Assembly: GCA_001566965.1 (NCBI GenBank)
Contig: LSNW01000023.1
Location: 1 to 64,000 of the forward strand
From: Methylothermaceae bacteria B42
GTDB taxonomy: Bacteria; Pseudomonadota; Gammaproteobacteria; Methylococcales; Methylothermaceae
Direction of reading: 5' to 3'
Length of the DNA: 64,000 nt
This document shows positions 16,478-26,135 of the stretch, piece by piece (positions within the stretch are counted from its first letter, which is position 1; each line of letters starts with the position of its first letter). A program made the translations under genes and the position numbers. Below the pieces are notes generated by a model, which saw only the letters and a program-made list of their open reading frames with translations, did not search any database and was not told where the DNA came from.

Positions 16478-16633
16478 ACTGAAGTTACGCACGGTTATTC
16501 CAAAGCAGCCCTCAAACGCAGTGAGCTGTCCGGCAAGGAATCCTGTCATTGAGACAGGGTGTCCCCTCCCCAACCCTCCCCATCAAGGAGGGTGTGACGG
16601 TGCGGTCCTTGCCGTAAATTGCGTAACATTAGT
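16478..16633. mobile_element. MITE-like element, TIR family 'ACTGATGTTACGCA', copy 1
   Basis: A 156-bp element bounded by ACTGAAGTTACGCA and the inverted TGCGTAACATTAGT (12 of 14 positions match). Its interior (CGGTTATTCCAAAGCAGCCC, then GGCAAGGA and CCTGTCATTG, and GGTCCTTGCCGTA) is shared, in opposite orientation, with the element at 39930-40158. It encodes nothing and fills most of the gap between the cyclase gene and phoR. The transposase that would mobilise it is not in the window. Confidence 0.8.
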
Positions 16634-16640
16634 GACTTAT

Positions 16641-17960
16641 TTATGTTGCGGGCGTCGTTTGGCCCGCCTCGATGGATTCTTTGATTACCCGGGATTTAGG
16701 GAAGTAGCAGCGAAAGGTGCTTCCTTTCCCAACCCGGCTTTTAATGGCTAAATGTCCTTCGTGACGATTGAGAACGTGTTTCACAATGGCCAGTCCTAGG
16801 CCGGTGCCAGTGGGGTTGCGGTTTTCGGTTTCCGGAACCCGATAAAATCTTTCCGTGATTCTCGCCAAATGCTGCCGCGGAATGCCCTCGCCCGTGTCGG
16901 AAACTTCAAGACATGCCCCGTGAGAGGTTTCAAACCAACGGACAGTAATTTTTCCGTCGGCCGGGGTGTATTTGATTGCATTGGTAATCAGGTTTTCGAA
17001 AGCGCTGCGTAACTCCTGGCTATTACCAATGAGTTTTGCTTGGGATTCGATCTGCAGTTGAATTGAAGCATGAGGCTCGGGAATGGACGCCATTTCGTGG
17101 CAAACTTCCGTCAGTAGTCTCTGGACATCCACTGGATGGGTTTTTGTCCCCTGCGGGGTGGTTTCCAGGCGGCTTAAATAGAGCAGGTCATCCACCAGGT
17201 ATTGGAGGCGCTGTAATTGCTCTTCCATGCGTGACAGGGTCGGTCTCAGGCTTGGATCGACTGAGGTTTCTTGATCGAGCAGATTTTCAAGATAACCGCG
17301 AATCACCGTGACAGGCGTCCGTAATTCATGGGAAACATTGGCAACGAAATCGCGGCGCTGCCGTTCCAGCATCTGGATTTGGGTAACATCCTGGGCAATC
17401 AGTAAGTATTGATTGCCAGTGAAGGGAACAATCCGCACTTCCAGGCGCATATTCTCATCATGGGGCGCCGAGATGGTGATAGGGTGGTTGAAATCCTTCT
17501 TGTGCAGGTACGCAACAAAAGCAGGCTGGCGGATCAAATTGTCGATACGCATCCCCATGTCCATGGGCTGTAATCCCAGCATGCGGGCGGCTGCCTTGTT
17601 GAACCAGTCAATTTCAAATTCCTTGGTCAGTACCACCGTGGCGTCGGGGAGTGCCTCGGTAGCCTGGCGAAAGCGCTTTAGCATCTTCATCAAGCGGCGT
17701 TTGCGGCGCTGATGACGGCGCCGCATCAACCGCAGGCGGTGAAAGATTTCTTCCCAAATACCGTTGCCATCAGGCGGTTCCTTGGTTTCCGAACGCAGCC
17801 AGGCGAGCAGGTGATAGATGTAATACAGGTGGCGGGCCAGCAGTAGGGTAATGAACAACCAAAAGGCTAAACCCCAGCTGTCCTGGAGCCATCCAATCCA
17901 TAAAGATATGAACAATGCCCAGAGGCAGAGACTGATTTCCGACCGCCAGGGGTGGGTCAT
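16641..17960 (-). CDS. phoR: phosphate regulon sensor histidine kinase PhoR
   Basis: A 439-residue membrane sensor kinase of the PhoBR phosphate-starvation system. Two hydrophobic segments lie within residues 1-50, followed by a basic linker and a PAS domain (about 105-200). The HisKA domain has the phospho-acceptor His in VSHELRTPVTVIRGYLE. The ATPase domain has the N box ENLITNAIKYTP, DTGEGIP and GTGLGLAIVKH. The short N-terminus without a periplasmic domain is typical of PhoR. The start is 2 nt after the phoB stop, so the two are coupled. Confidence 0.93.
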   Translation of the reverse strand: MTHPWRSEISLCLWALFISLWIGWLQDSWGLAFWLFITLLLARHLYYIYHLLAWLRSETKEPPDGNGIWEEIFHRLRLMRRRHQRRKRRLMKMLKRFRQATEALPDATVVLTKEFEIDWFNKAAARMLGLQPMDMGMRIDNLIRQPAFVAYLHKKDFNHPITISAPHDENMRLEVRIVPFTGNQYLLIAQDVTQIQMLERQRRDFVANVSHELRTPVTVIRGYLENLLDQETSVDPSLRPTLSRMEEQLQRLQYLVDDLLYLSRLETTPQGTKTHPVDVQRLLTEVCHEMASIPEPHASIQLQIESQAKLIGNSQELRSAFENLITNAIKYTPADGKITVRWFETSHGACLEVSDTGEGIPRQHLARITERFYRVPETENRNPTGTGLGLAIVKHVLNRHEGHLAIKSRVGKGSTFRCYFPKSRVIKESIEAGQTTPAT

Positions 17961-17962
17961 AA

Positions 17963-18658
17963 TTATTGTGGTTGTGAAGAAAAACGATAACCAAAACCGC
18001 GAACAGTTTGGATCATAGCATCCCGGTTGAATTCAGCCAAAATTTTCCGCAGACGGCGGATGTGTACGTCAATGGTTCGTTCTTCAATATAGGTTTCCCG
18101 GCCCCAAACCCGGTCCAGTAATTGACTGCGGTTATAAACCTTATTGGGGTGGGTGAGAAAAAATTCCAGTAACCTGTATTCCGTTGGGCTCAGATTGATA
18201 GGGTGTTGTTCAATTTGTACTAGGTGTTTTTCCGGGTCCAGCACGATACCCCCAGCTTCAATGAGGCTGGGACGTTCGCCTTTGCCAAAGCGACGCAACA
18301 CCGCGTTGACTCGGGCGATGAGTTCGCGGGGAGAAAATGGTTTGGTAACATAATCATCCGCGCCGCTATCCAGGCCCGCGACTTTGTCTTCTTCCTCCCC
18401 CCGGGCAGTGAGCAAAATGATAGGAGTATCGCTATATTCAGGCTCTCGTTTGATTTTCCCTGCCCAATCAATTCCGCTCATGCCGGGCAGCATCCAATCC
18501 AGCAAAATCAAATCCGGCATGTCCATTTCCATGCGTAGAAGCGCGGATTTGGTATCTGGCGCCAAGTCGACGGAAAAACCTGCTTGTTCCAGAATTAACT
18601 TGAGCATATCGCGGATGGCGGCTTCGTCATCGACAACTAGAATTTTGATTTCAGCCAT
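17963..18658 (-). CDS. phoB: phosphate regulon response regulator PhoB
   Basis: An OmpR/PhoB-type response regulator of 231 residues. The receiver domain contains ILVVDDEAAIRD, the phosphorylated Asp in LILLDWMLPG, and the conserved Lys in TKPFSP. The C-terminal winged helix includes SPTEYRLLEFFL and GRETYIEERTIDVHIRRLRK, characteristic of PhoB. The ATG at 18658 (MAEIKILVVDD) was preferred over a TTG four codons upstream. It precedes phoR in the same direction. No clear pho box (CTGTCAT repeats) was found upstream. Confidence 0.93.
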   Translation of the reverse strand: MAEIKILVVDDEAAIRDMLKLILEQAGFSVDLAPDTKSALLRMEMDMPDLILLDWMLPGMSGIDWAGKIKREPEYSDTPIILLTARGEEEDKVAGLDSGADDYVTKPFSPRELIARVNAVLRRFGKGERPSLIEAGGIVLDPEKHLVQIEQHPINLSPTEYRLLEFFLTHPNKVYNRSQLLDRVWGRETYIEERTIDVHIRRLRKILAEFNRDAMIQTVRGFGYRFSSQPQ

Positions 18659-18751
18659 GAAGGAGTTCAAGTTGGATTAGTAAGAAAACTTAAGGATAAC
18701 TGGTATTTGTTCAGTTAATCAAAGCAGGGATTATAAGGATTATAAAAGGTA

Positions 18752-18776
18752 AAGCGCCGGTGGAATACCGGCGCCT
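18752..18776 (-). terminator. terminator of the OmpA-type lipoprotein gene
   Basis: GCGCCGGT (18754-18761) pairs with ACCGGCGC (18767-18774) across a 5-nt loop. Read on the minus strand, the stem is followed by a T-rich stretch (TTTACCTTTTAT). It lies about 30 nt beyond the stop of the OmpA-type gene. Confidence 0.75.
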
Positions 18777-18805
18777 ATAATATTAATATTAGGTCAACGG
18801 CTACA

Positions 18806-19465
18806 TTAGTGGCGAGTCATGGGATGAATGCGGATTTCCACCCGCCGGTTTTGCGCTCTGCCCTCCGGCGTGGCATTGGAAGCGATAGGCATGCTTTCTC
18901 CCATCCCCCTGGCAATGACTCTGTTGGGTGCAACTCCTTGCGCCATTAGATACTGAGCGACACTTTGGGCGCGCTGCTCTGATAGTCGTTGATTGTATTC
19001 GGCGCTGCCAGTGGAATCGGTGTGACCGGTGACTTCAATCAAGGTTTCCGGGAACTGCTTCAACACAATGGCAACAGAATTCAGTACCGGAAAAAAGTGG
19101 GCAGCAATATCCGCGGAGTCGGTGGCGAAAGTAATATTTCCTGGCATAATCAGGCGAAGATTATCGCCTTCCCTGACGACACGCACGCCCGTGCCAGCCA
19201 GTTTCTGCCTTAAAATGGCCTCTTGACGATCCATATAGGCGCCTACCCCCATTCCGGCCAAGGCGCCTATTCCCGCACCAATGGCTGCGCCTGTCCCGGG
19301 TTTTCCGGCAATTGCGCCGCCGATAGCGCCAGCCGCAGCGCCGGCTGCGGCGCCCACACCCGTTCCGATGACGGTTTTGCTGACTTGTTGTTCGCCGGTA
19401 TAGGGATTCGTGGTGCAGCCTGCGGTCAACATCATGGCAGCCGTCAGAGTAGCTATTTTTTTCAT
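18806..19465 (-). CDS. OmpA-family lipoprotein (YiaD-like)
   Basis: A 219-residue envelope protein. The signal peptide ends in the lipobox LTAGC with Cys17 as the probable lipidated residue. Next comes a Gly/Ala-rich segment (about 35-80) of the glycine-zipper type that can insert in membranes. The C-terminal OmpA domain (about 105-215) binds peptidoglycan and shows VTGHTDSTGSAEYNQRLSEQRA and GMGESMPIASNATPEGRAQNRRVEI. It likely links the outer membrane to the cell wall. The ATG has AGGAG upstream. It is a single gene with its own terminator. Confidence 0.92.
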   Translation of the reverse strand: MKKIATLTAAMMLTAGCTTNPYTGEQQVSKTVIGTGVGAAAGAAAGAIGGAIAGKPGTGAAIGAGIGALAGMGVGAYMDRQEAILRQKLAGTGVRVVREGDNLRLIMPGNITFATDSADIAAHFFPVLNSVAIVLKQFPETLIEVTGHTDSTGSAEYNQRLSEQRAQSVAQYLMAQGVAPNRVIARGMGESMPIASNATPEGRAQNRRVEIRIHPMTRH

Positions 19466-19514
19466 GCGTATCTCCTTGTCTTGGGGTTTAAACTTCGAGA
19501 AATTATCAACTTCC

Positions 19515-19845
19515 AGCCCGGATATTTCACCAGCCGGCTTCGGGCCTTTACCAAATTGACTGATTTACTAATATAAAATACTGAAGGTCAACAATATTCA
19601 CGAGATCCAATTTGGATCCGGCCCGAATCCTATCCCGGCCCTGGCTTGTCCAGGCACACCTGGACTTGAGCTTCCTTCAGGCCATAGATACTACTATGCC
19701 TTTACTCTGGGTGTCCTGCCCTCCGCCCCTGACGGGGCCAGCAGAGCTGTTCCAAATCGCTCCCGGCGATTTGGTCAGTCCAGCCTGGCGTCCAGTCTCA
19801 CCTGTCCTGCACCATCATCCGGGATGCTGATGAAATCTCCGGGCT
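19515..19845. mobile_element. MITE-like element, TIR family 'AGCCCGGATATTTCACC', copy 1
   Basis: A 331-bp non-coding element with left end AGCCCGGATATTTCACCAGC (19515-19534) and right end GCTGATGAAATCTCCGGGCT (19826-19845), 18 of 20 positions complementary. The interior is rich in small hairpins and shares long stretches (ATCCCGGCCCTGGCTTGTCC, CACCTGTCCTGC, ATCATCCGGGATGCTG) with the element at 38000-38262. Compared with that copy it carries about 70 extra bases (CTCTGGGTGTCC...CCTGACGGGG region). A short open frame inside is spurious. Confidence 0.82.
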
Positions 19846-20107
19846 AGATTTACGTTTTTGTCGTGAACCCAGGATGAATTTTATTCAACTCTAGATGACG
19901 ATTTATCATCAGGCAAATTACCAGGCAAAATTGATTTTAAGTTACAATAAAAAGTTACTTTCTTTTGGTGTTAAGGATGAATTGGGCGTTGTCCCCCAAA
20001 ATCAGATCGGATATTACAGAATTTGCGAAGGGACTATATTGAGAGAATAACACGGCGACTCCTTCGCTCCTTAAGATTATAGAAAACGGAAAAAGGAATA
20101 GATTGCA
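19846..20107. other. metK upstream region
   Basis: About 260 bp without a gene, AT-rich. A possible sigma-70 promoter is TTACCA (19918-19923) and TACAAT (19943-19948), though the 19-nt spacer is long. No S-adenosylmethionine or S-adenosylhomocysteine riboswitch fold was recognised: the conserved core motifs are missing. A small inverted repeat GATGA/TCATC lies near 19895-19910. Confidence 0.35.
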
Positions 20108-21280
20108 GTGAGTCAAGATTTTATTTTTACCTCAGAGTCGGTATCGGAAGGGCATCCTGACAAGATTGCCGATCAAATCTCAGATGCCATGTTGGATGCA
20201 TTGCTCAGTCAAGATATCAAATCCCGGGTGGCCTGTGAAACTTTGGTCAAGACCGGAATGGTATTGCTCGCCGGAGAAATCACCACCGAGGCTTGGGTGG
20301 ATACCGAACAACTGGTTCGAGAAGTGGTGAGAGATATCGGTTACGACGATCCAGTGTATGGATTCGATTGGCAAAGCTGCGCGGTTTTGTCCGCCATCGG
20401 CAAGCAATCTCCGGATATCGCCATGGGAGTGGATGAATCCGAAGACCACGAGCAAGGCGCGGGCGACCAAGGCTTGATGTTTGGTTATGCTTGCGATGAG
20501 ACTGATGTCCTCATGCCGGCGCCCATTTACTATGCTCATGAATTGGTCAAGCGCCAGGCCAAGATACGGAAAAGCAAGGTGCTTCCTTGGCTGCTGCCCG
20601 ATGCCAAAAGCCAGGTCACAATTCGTTACGAAGACAGCCGGCCGGTAGCGGTGGATGCGGTGGTGCTTTCCACCCAGCACTCCCCGGAAATTTCCCAGTC
20701 AGCCATTCACGAAGCGGTCATGGATGAAATTATTCTCAAAGTATTGCCGAAAGAATGGCTACACAAAGACACCAAATATTTTATCAATCCAACCGGCAAG
20801 TTTGTTATTGGCGGACCCGTGGGGGATTGCGGTCTGACCGGCCGCAAGATTATCGTGGATACCTATGGCGGCATGGCGCGCCACGGTGGCGGTTGTTTCA
20901 GCGGCAAGGATCCTTCCAAGGTGGATCGTTCCGCCGCCTACATGGGCCGATATGTAGCCAAGAACATAGTCGCTGCGGGGTTGGCCGAGCGCTGTGAAAT
21001 CCAGGTATCCTACGCCATCGGCGTTGCAGAGCCCACTTCTATCACCATTGAAACCTTTGGTACCGGTCAGGTTGCCGAATCGCGCATGGTGGATATCGTG
21101 CGGCAGCACTTCGACTTGCGTCCCAAAGGCTTGATTCAGGAACTGGATCTACTCCGGCCCATTTATCGTCAAACCGCCGCTTACGGCCATTTCGGGCGCC
21201 GGGAGGATGAGTTTACCTGGGAGCGCACCGACAAGGCCGAAGCCTTGCGGGAAGCGGCGGGACTACCGCCGAGGGGCTAA
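20108..21280 (+). CDS. metK: S-adenosylmethionine synthetase
   Basis: A 390-residue cytoplasmic enzyme that makes S-adenosylmethionine from methionine and ATP. Diagnostic motifs are [20 protein letters not shown] at the N-terminus (ATP-binding His and Mg-binding Asp), [12 protein letters not shown], and the P-loop-like [18 protein letters not shown]. It starts with GTG at 20108. It is followed by ahcY and metF, so three steps of the activated methyl cycle are encoded together. Confidence 0.97.
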   Translation: MSQDFIFTSESVSEGHPDKIADQISDAMLDALLSQDIKSRVACETLVKTGMVLLAGEITTEAWVDTEQLVREVVRDIGYDDPVYGFDWQSCAVLSAIGKQSPDIAMGVDESEDHEQGAGDQGLMFGYACDETDVLMPAPIYYAHELVKRQAKIRKSKVLPWLLPDAKSQVTIRYEDSRPVAVDAVVLSTQHSPEISQSAIHEAVMDEIILKVLPKEWLHKDTKYFINPTGKFVIGGPVGDCGLTGRKIIVDTYGGMARHGGGCFSGKDPSKVDRSAAYMGRYVAKNIVAAGLAERCEIQVSYAIGVAEPTSITIETFGTGQVAESRMVDIVRQHFDLRPKGLIQELDLLRPIYRQTAAYGHFGRREDEFTWERTDKAEALREAAGLPPRG

Positions 21281-22642
<1,362 letters not shown>

Positions 22643-22682
22643 TGCGGGTAGTTAAGAATGTATTCCAATAAGTAATGTTAGG

Positions 22683-22786
22683 AAGAGGGATGGAGCGGCT
22701 TTTGGGAATGTAGGCGTATGGATGCCCGCCATCAAGCCCTCAGTGATGAGTTTACGGCGTTTCCCAAAAGACGAACCATGTCTCTA
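22683..22786 (+). repeat. dispersed palindromic element, copy 3 (degenerate arms)
   Basis: A 52-nt core (22709-22760) with ATGGATG, CTCA-GTGA-TGAG (a GNRA-type loop whose stem differs from copy 2 by a compensated C-G to T-A pair) and GTTTACGGCGT. The flanking 26-nt arms (22683-22708, 22761-22786) match at about 20 of 26 positions, ending in a perfect CTTTTGGGAA/TTCCCAAAAG stem. It lies between ahcY and metF and ends 5 nt before the metF start, so it may affect metF translation. Confidence 0.8.
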
Positions 22787-22791
22787 TTAAG

Positions 22792-23640
22792 ATGATAGTG
22801 CGTCAAACAAACCTAAGTTTCGAGTTTTTCCCCCCCAGGTCTCCCCAGATTGCCCAGCAATTACGGGAGACCTATCGGCTCCTGGCAAAATTGAAGCCTG
22901 GCTATTTCTCGGTTACCTATGGAGCCGGGGGGACGACTCGCGAGAATACTTTTGAAACGGTACTGGAAATCCAGCGGGAAACCGGCATTGATGCCGCCCC
23001 GCATTTATCTTGCATCGGTTCCACCCGGGCGGAAATTCAAGGGCTTTTGCAATCCTACCGGGAGCAGGGAATTCGGCGGATTGTAGCGCTAAGGGGAGAC
23101 ATGCCTTCCGGCATGCACGCCATGGGGGACTTCCGTTACGCCAATGAACTGGTGGCCTTCATTCGCGAGACAAGCGGTAATTTCTTCCATATCGAAGTCG
23201 CCGCCTATCCCGAGGTACATCCCCAGGCCACCAGTTACCGGGCCGATCTTCTGAATTTCAAGCGCAAGGTGGCGGCTGGGGCTAATGGTGCTATCACCCA
23301 GTACTTCTATAATGCCGACAGTTATTTCTATTTTGTTGAAGACTGCCGCCGCCACGGCATCGAGGTGCCCATAGTGCCCGGCATTATGCCCATCACCAAT
23401 TACAGTCAATTGGCGCGTTTTTCCGATATGTGCGGCGCGGAAATCCCCCGCTGGATGCGGAAACGCCTGGAAGGGTTTGGGGACGATTTGCCGGCAATCC
23501 GGGCGTTTGGCATTGATGTGGTTACCCACTTGTGTGAACAGTTGATTGAAGGCGGCGCGCCGGGGTTGCATTTTTATACCATGAACCGGGCCGAACCCAC
23601 ATTAACAATCTGCCAAAATCTGGGCTTGGCAAAGGCATGA
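22792..23640 (+). CDS. metF: 5,10-methylenetetrahydrofolate reductase
   Basis: A 282-residue FAD enzyme that reduces methylene-THF to methyl-THF, the methyl donor for methionine synthesis. Motifs seen: SFEFFPPRSP at the start (catalytic Glu), SVTYGAGGTTRENT, HLSCIGSTRAEI, ALRGDMP, and GANGAITQYFYN. It sits with metK and ahcY, fitting methionine/SAM recycling. It overlaps the following ycgL gene by 4 nt. A palindromic element abuts its start, and no good ribosome-binding site is visible there. Confidence 0.95.
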   Translation: MIVRQTNLSFEFFPPRSPQIAQQLRETYRLLAKLKPGYFSVTYGAGGTTRENTFETVLEIQRETGIDAAPHLSCIGSTRAEIQGLLQSYREQGIRRIVALRGDMPSGMHAMGDFRYANELVAFIRETSGNFFHIEVAAYPEVHPQATSYRADLLNFKRKVAAGANGAITQYFYNADSYFYFVEDCRRHGIEVPIVPGIMPITNYSQLARFSDMCGAEIPRWMRKRLEGFGDDLPAIRAFGIDVVTHLCEQLIEGGAPGLHFYTMNRAEPTLTICQNLGLAKA

Positions 23641-23882
23641 AGTGTTACGTTTACCGCTCCCGCAAACAGGATGAAATGTATTTGTTTCTTAAGAACAAGG
23701 ACGATTTCTCTGCGGTTCCGCCGGAACTGATGCCTCACTTTGTCAATCCGGTATTTGTCTTTGAACTGGAATTGACGCCCCAGCGCAAGCTGGCGCGGGC
23801 AGATGTGACCACTGTTATGCAATCCTTGGAGGATCAAGGGTTTTATCTCCAGGTTCCGCCTCCCAAGACCGCATTGGGTTGA
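23637..23882 (+). CDS. YcgL domain-containing protein
   Basis: An 81-residue protein of the YcgL family, small cytoplasmic proteins of unknown function confined mainly to gammaproteobacteria. The pattern CYVYRSRKQDEMYLFL near the start, the central VPPELM and the C-terminal DQGFYLQVPPP are characteristic. The start overlaps the metF stop (ATGA), and rsmE starts directly after its stop, so metF-ycgL-rsmE are probably one transcript. Confidence 0.88.
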   Translation: MKCYVYRSRKQDEMYLFLKNKDDFSAVPPELMPHFVNPVFVFELELTPQRKLARADVTTVMQSLEDQGFYLQVPPPKTALG

Positions 23883-24596
23883 GTGCGTAGCCCCAGGCTT
23901 TTTCTCCCACAACCATTAGCGGCAAATAGAGAATTTCTATTGGAAGGCGAGCGCGCCCATTATTTGCGGACAGTGCTGCGTTTGCGCCGGGGCGCCAAGT
24001 TAATCGTTTTCGACGGCAAAGGTGGAGAATACGAAGCCCAAGTATTGTCAGTGGATCGCCGTCGCGTCCAAATACAAACGGGTGCGTGGCTTGACCGGGA
24101 AGCGGAATCATCCTTGGCGACCTATTTGGCGGTCGGCATTGCCAAAGGCGAACGGATGGACTGGGCGATTCAAAAGGCGGTAGAACTTGGCGTCACCGCG
24201 ATTTTCCCTTTGCTGACCGAATATTGCAATGTTCGTTTGCCTGGCGACAGAGCTGGGCATAAGCGGGAACATTGGCAAAAAATTGCCATCGCGGCTTGTG
24301 AGCAAAGTGGCCGCAACACCCTCCCCGAGATACACTTGCCCCAGGAGTTCTTTTCCTGGATTCCACAACAGTCTCACGGATATTTGCTTGATCCTCATGG
24401 CATGCCATTGCGTTCCCTGGAAGAACCCGGACAATCATTTACCCTGCTCATCGGTCCCGAGGGGGGCTTAAGTTCGCGGGAAGTGGAAGCCGCGCAAGCC
24501 CGCGGGTTTACCAAAGTCAGCCTTGGTCCCCGGATACTGCGGGTAGAAACCGCAGTTGCCGCGAGTTTAAGCGCGGTACAGGTGCTTTGGGGTTAA
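23883..24596 (+). CDS. rsmE: 16S rRNA (uracil(1498)-N(3))-methyltransferase
   Basis: A 237-residue SPOUT-class methyltransferase that methylates U1498 of 16S rRNA using SAM. The N-terminal PUA-like part includes HYLRTVLRLRRGAKLIVFDG. The C-terminal knotted domain has the SAM-binding signatures LLIGPEGGLSSREVEAA and LGPRILRVETA, diagnostic for RsmE. It starts with GTG directly at the end of ycgL. Its SAM use gives a loose functional link with the upstream metK/ahcY/metF genes. Confidence 0.94.
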   Translation: MRSPRLFLPQPLAANREFLLEGERAHYLRTVLRLRRGAKLIVFDGKGGEYEAQVLSVDRRRVQIQTGAWLDREAESSLATYLAVGIAKGERMDWAIQKAVELGVTAIFPLLTEYCNVRLPGDRAGHKREHWQKIAIAACEQSGRNTLPEIHLPQEFFSWIPQQSHGYLLDPHGMPLRSLEEPGQSFTLLIGPEGGLSSREVEAAQARGFTKVSLGPRILRVETAVAASLSAVQVLWG

Positions 24597-24628
24597 ATGA
24601 TGGCGGGTCAAATCATGATGTCTAGGAA

Positions 24629-25102
24629 ATGACTGTGTATTATCTCAATATGATTTTTTTTGTGATTGCTTTCGGCCTGGCCCAGGCAGCCAGTGGCGCG
24701 CCGATATCCGGAACCTTACCGAAAGGCGCCATTATCGCCTTTCTCCCCGAGTCCAACTCTAAACACTATTCCGATACCGAAAGCCTGAAACGGTGGCTCA
24801 AGTCCCAGGGATGGGCCTTATGCGACGGTACCCAGGGGACGCCGAATCTGAACTATCAAATGCTCATTGGCACCACGAGCGCGCGTCAGACCTGGCAAAA
24901 AGTGGGTTCCCGCACCCATACCCATAACATCCGTGGCGAAAGCGGTCCTTCCCATGGCCGGGAGAAAGCAATCCGTGGCGGCATTGGGCGGCAGGCGCGG
25001 ACGCCTGCTGTCGGCCACAAGCATTCAATCGAACTGGTGTCGGAAACCGCGGAGCACTTGCCTTTGAGCACGCGCGTGCTTTTTATCATGAAAATCCAGT
25101 AG
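24629..25102 (+). CDS. exported tail-collar-like protein of unknown function
   Basis: A 157-residue protein with a hydrophobic N-terminus (MIFFVIAFGLAQAASG, about residues 8-24) that looks like a signal peptide. The remainder resembles the phage tail-collar/microcystin-dependent-protein type: GTLPKGAIIAFLP, GWALCDGTQGTPNL, HTHNI and a C-terminal GHKHSIE...LPLSTRVLFIMKI. His-rich loops of this type bind metal in phage fibres. No phage genes flank it, so it is a stand-alone envelope or secreted protein. The function is unknown. Spacing between the AGGA and the ATG is short, so the start is uncertain. Confidence 0.6.
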   Translation: MTVYYLNMIFFVIAFGLAQAASGAPISGTLPKGAIIAFLPESNSKHYSDTESLKRWLKSQGWALCDGTQGTPNLNYQMLIGTTSARQTWQKVGSRTHTHNIRGESGPSHGREKAIRGGIGRQARTPAVGHKHSIELVSETAEHLPLSTRVLFIMKIQ

Positions 25103-25173
25103 TTAAAGGGGGGTAATCCAATTTAGGCTAAACTTGTTGAAACGAGTTGATAACTAAGCTGCAGGAGAAATTA

Positions 25174-26127
25174 ATGGCAACCCAGATAAGATTGGCTAGC
25201 TCCGTCTTTAGCGGCGGTTTGGTGGTGGCAGGAATTTTCTTTTTGGGGTTGCTTTTTATGACGGTTTATACCATCGAAAGTGGCACCGTGGGCGTTTTGA
25301 GCACCTTTGGCAAATACGACGCCGATGAAAGAGAACCCGGCATCCATTTTAAGATTCCCATGGTCCAAAAAGTCCGGGTTTTCGATGTGAAACTCCATAC
25401 TGTGACTTATCACCAAGGCAAGCCACTGCCCGCCCGCGAAGGGGTAATCAACAAACCCATCATCCAGGTGCTGGACAACAAAAACTTGCCCATCGGCATT
25501 GAATTGACGGTGCAATACACGCCGATTCCGTCAGAAGCCAGCGAGATTTTGGCCCGTTTCGGGGACAATTACTTTGAAAAATTAATCAATCCCATAGTGA
25601 GGGACGTGGTCCGGGATGTGGTGGGTAAGTACCAGGCGGAGAAAATCGCTTCCGACCGCAGCGCCATCGGCCATGAAATCCGGGTGATGTTGGCTGAGAA
25701 ATTCAAGCAGCTGCCGTTTCAGTTGAATGATGTGGCTTTGAGGGAAATAAAACTGCCCCAGATTGTGCTCAAGAAAATTGAAGAAGTGCAACTGGCCAAG
25801 CAAGAAGAGCAACGCCTGGCCATGGTCGAGAAACAGGCGGAGAAGAACCAAAAGATTAAAACCATCGAAGCCAACACCCGCCTGATTGAAGTGACCACCC
25901 AAGCCAAGGCGGAGGCGGAGAAAAAACGCATCGAAGCTGACGCCAAGGCCTATCAGATCACTAAGGAAGCCCAGGCTAAGGCGAAAGCCAATCACTTAAT
26001 AGCAAGTTCCATCACCGACAAATTGATCCGCTACCGGTCGGTGGAGAAATGGAATGGCACTTATCCAGCGACATTGATGCAAGGGGAAGGCAAATCCCTT
26101 ATGCTGCAATTGCCGCCGGCCCGGTAA
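25174..26127 (+). CDS. SPFH/prohibitin-family membrane protein
   Basis: A 317-residue protein anchored by one N-terminal transmembrane helix (about residues 10-35), followed by an SPFH/prohibitin domain (VGVLSTFGKYDADEREPGIHFKIP; RDVVRDVVGKYQAEKI) and a long Glu/Lys/Ala-rich coiled coil (about 205-285). Family members form large membrane-associated cages or scaffolds and often modulate proteases such as FtsH. The ATG at 25174 has AGGAGAAA in good position; a TTG nine codons upstream is less likely. It is convergent with the SLC13 permease. Confidence 0.88.
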   Translation: MATQIRLASSVFSGGLVVAGIFFLGLLFMTVYTIESGTVGVLSTFGKYDADEREPGIHFKIPMVQKVRVFDVKLHTVTYHQGKPLPAREGVINKPIIQVLDNKNLPIGIELTVQYTPIPSEASEILARFGDNYFEKLINPIVRDVVRDVVGKYQAEKIASDRSAIGHEIRVMLAEKFKQLPFQLNDVALREIKLPQIVLKKIEEVQLAKQEEQRLAMVEKQAEKNQKIKTIEANTRLIEVTTQAKAEAEKKRIEADAKAYQITKEAQAKAKANHLIASSITDKLIRYRSVEKWNGTYPATLMQGEGKSLMLQLPPAR

Positions 26128-26135
26128 TGGATAGT

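Noticed and set aside
19612-19830. Open reading frame inside the AGCCCGG MITE
   Set aside because: It translates repeat sequence only; a similar spurious frame occurs in the other copy (38054-38248).
19850-20107. SAM riboswitch upstream of metK
   Set aside because: AT-rich leader without the conserved junction sequences of known SAM or SAH riboswitches; a covariance search was not possible here.
24629-25102. Prophage remnant
   Set aside because: Only the collar-like domain is phage-like. The flanking genes are ordinary chromosomal genes, the protein has a signal peptide, and no attachment site was seen.
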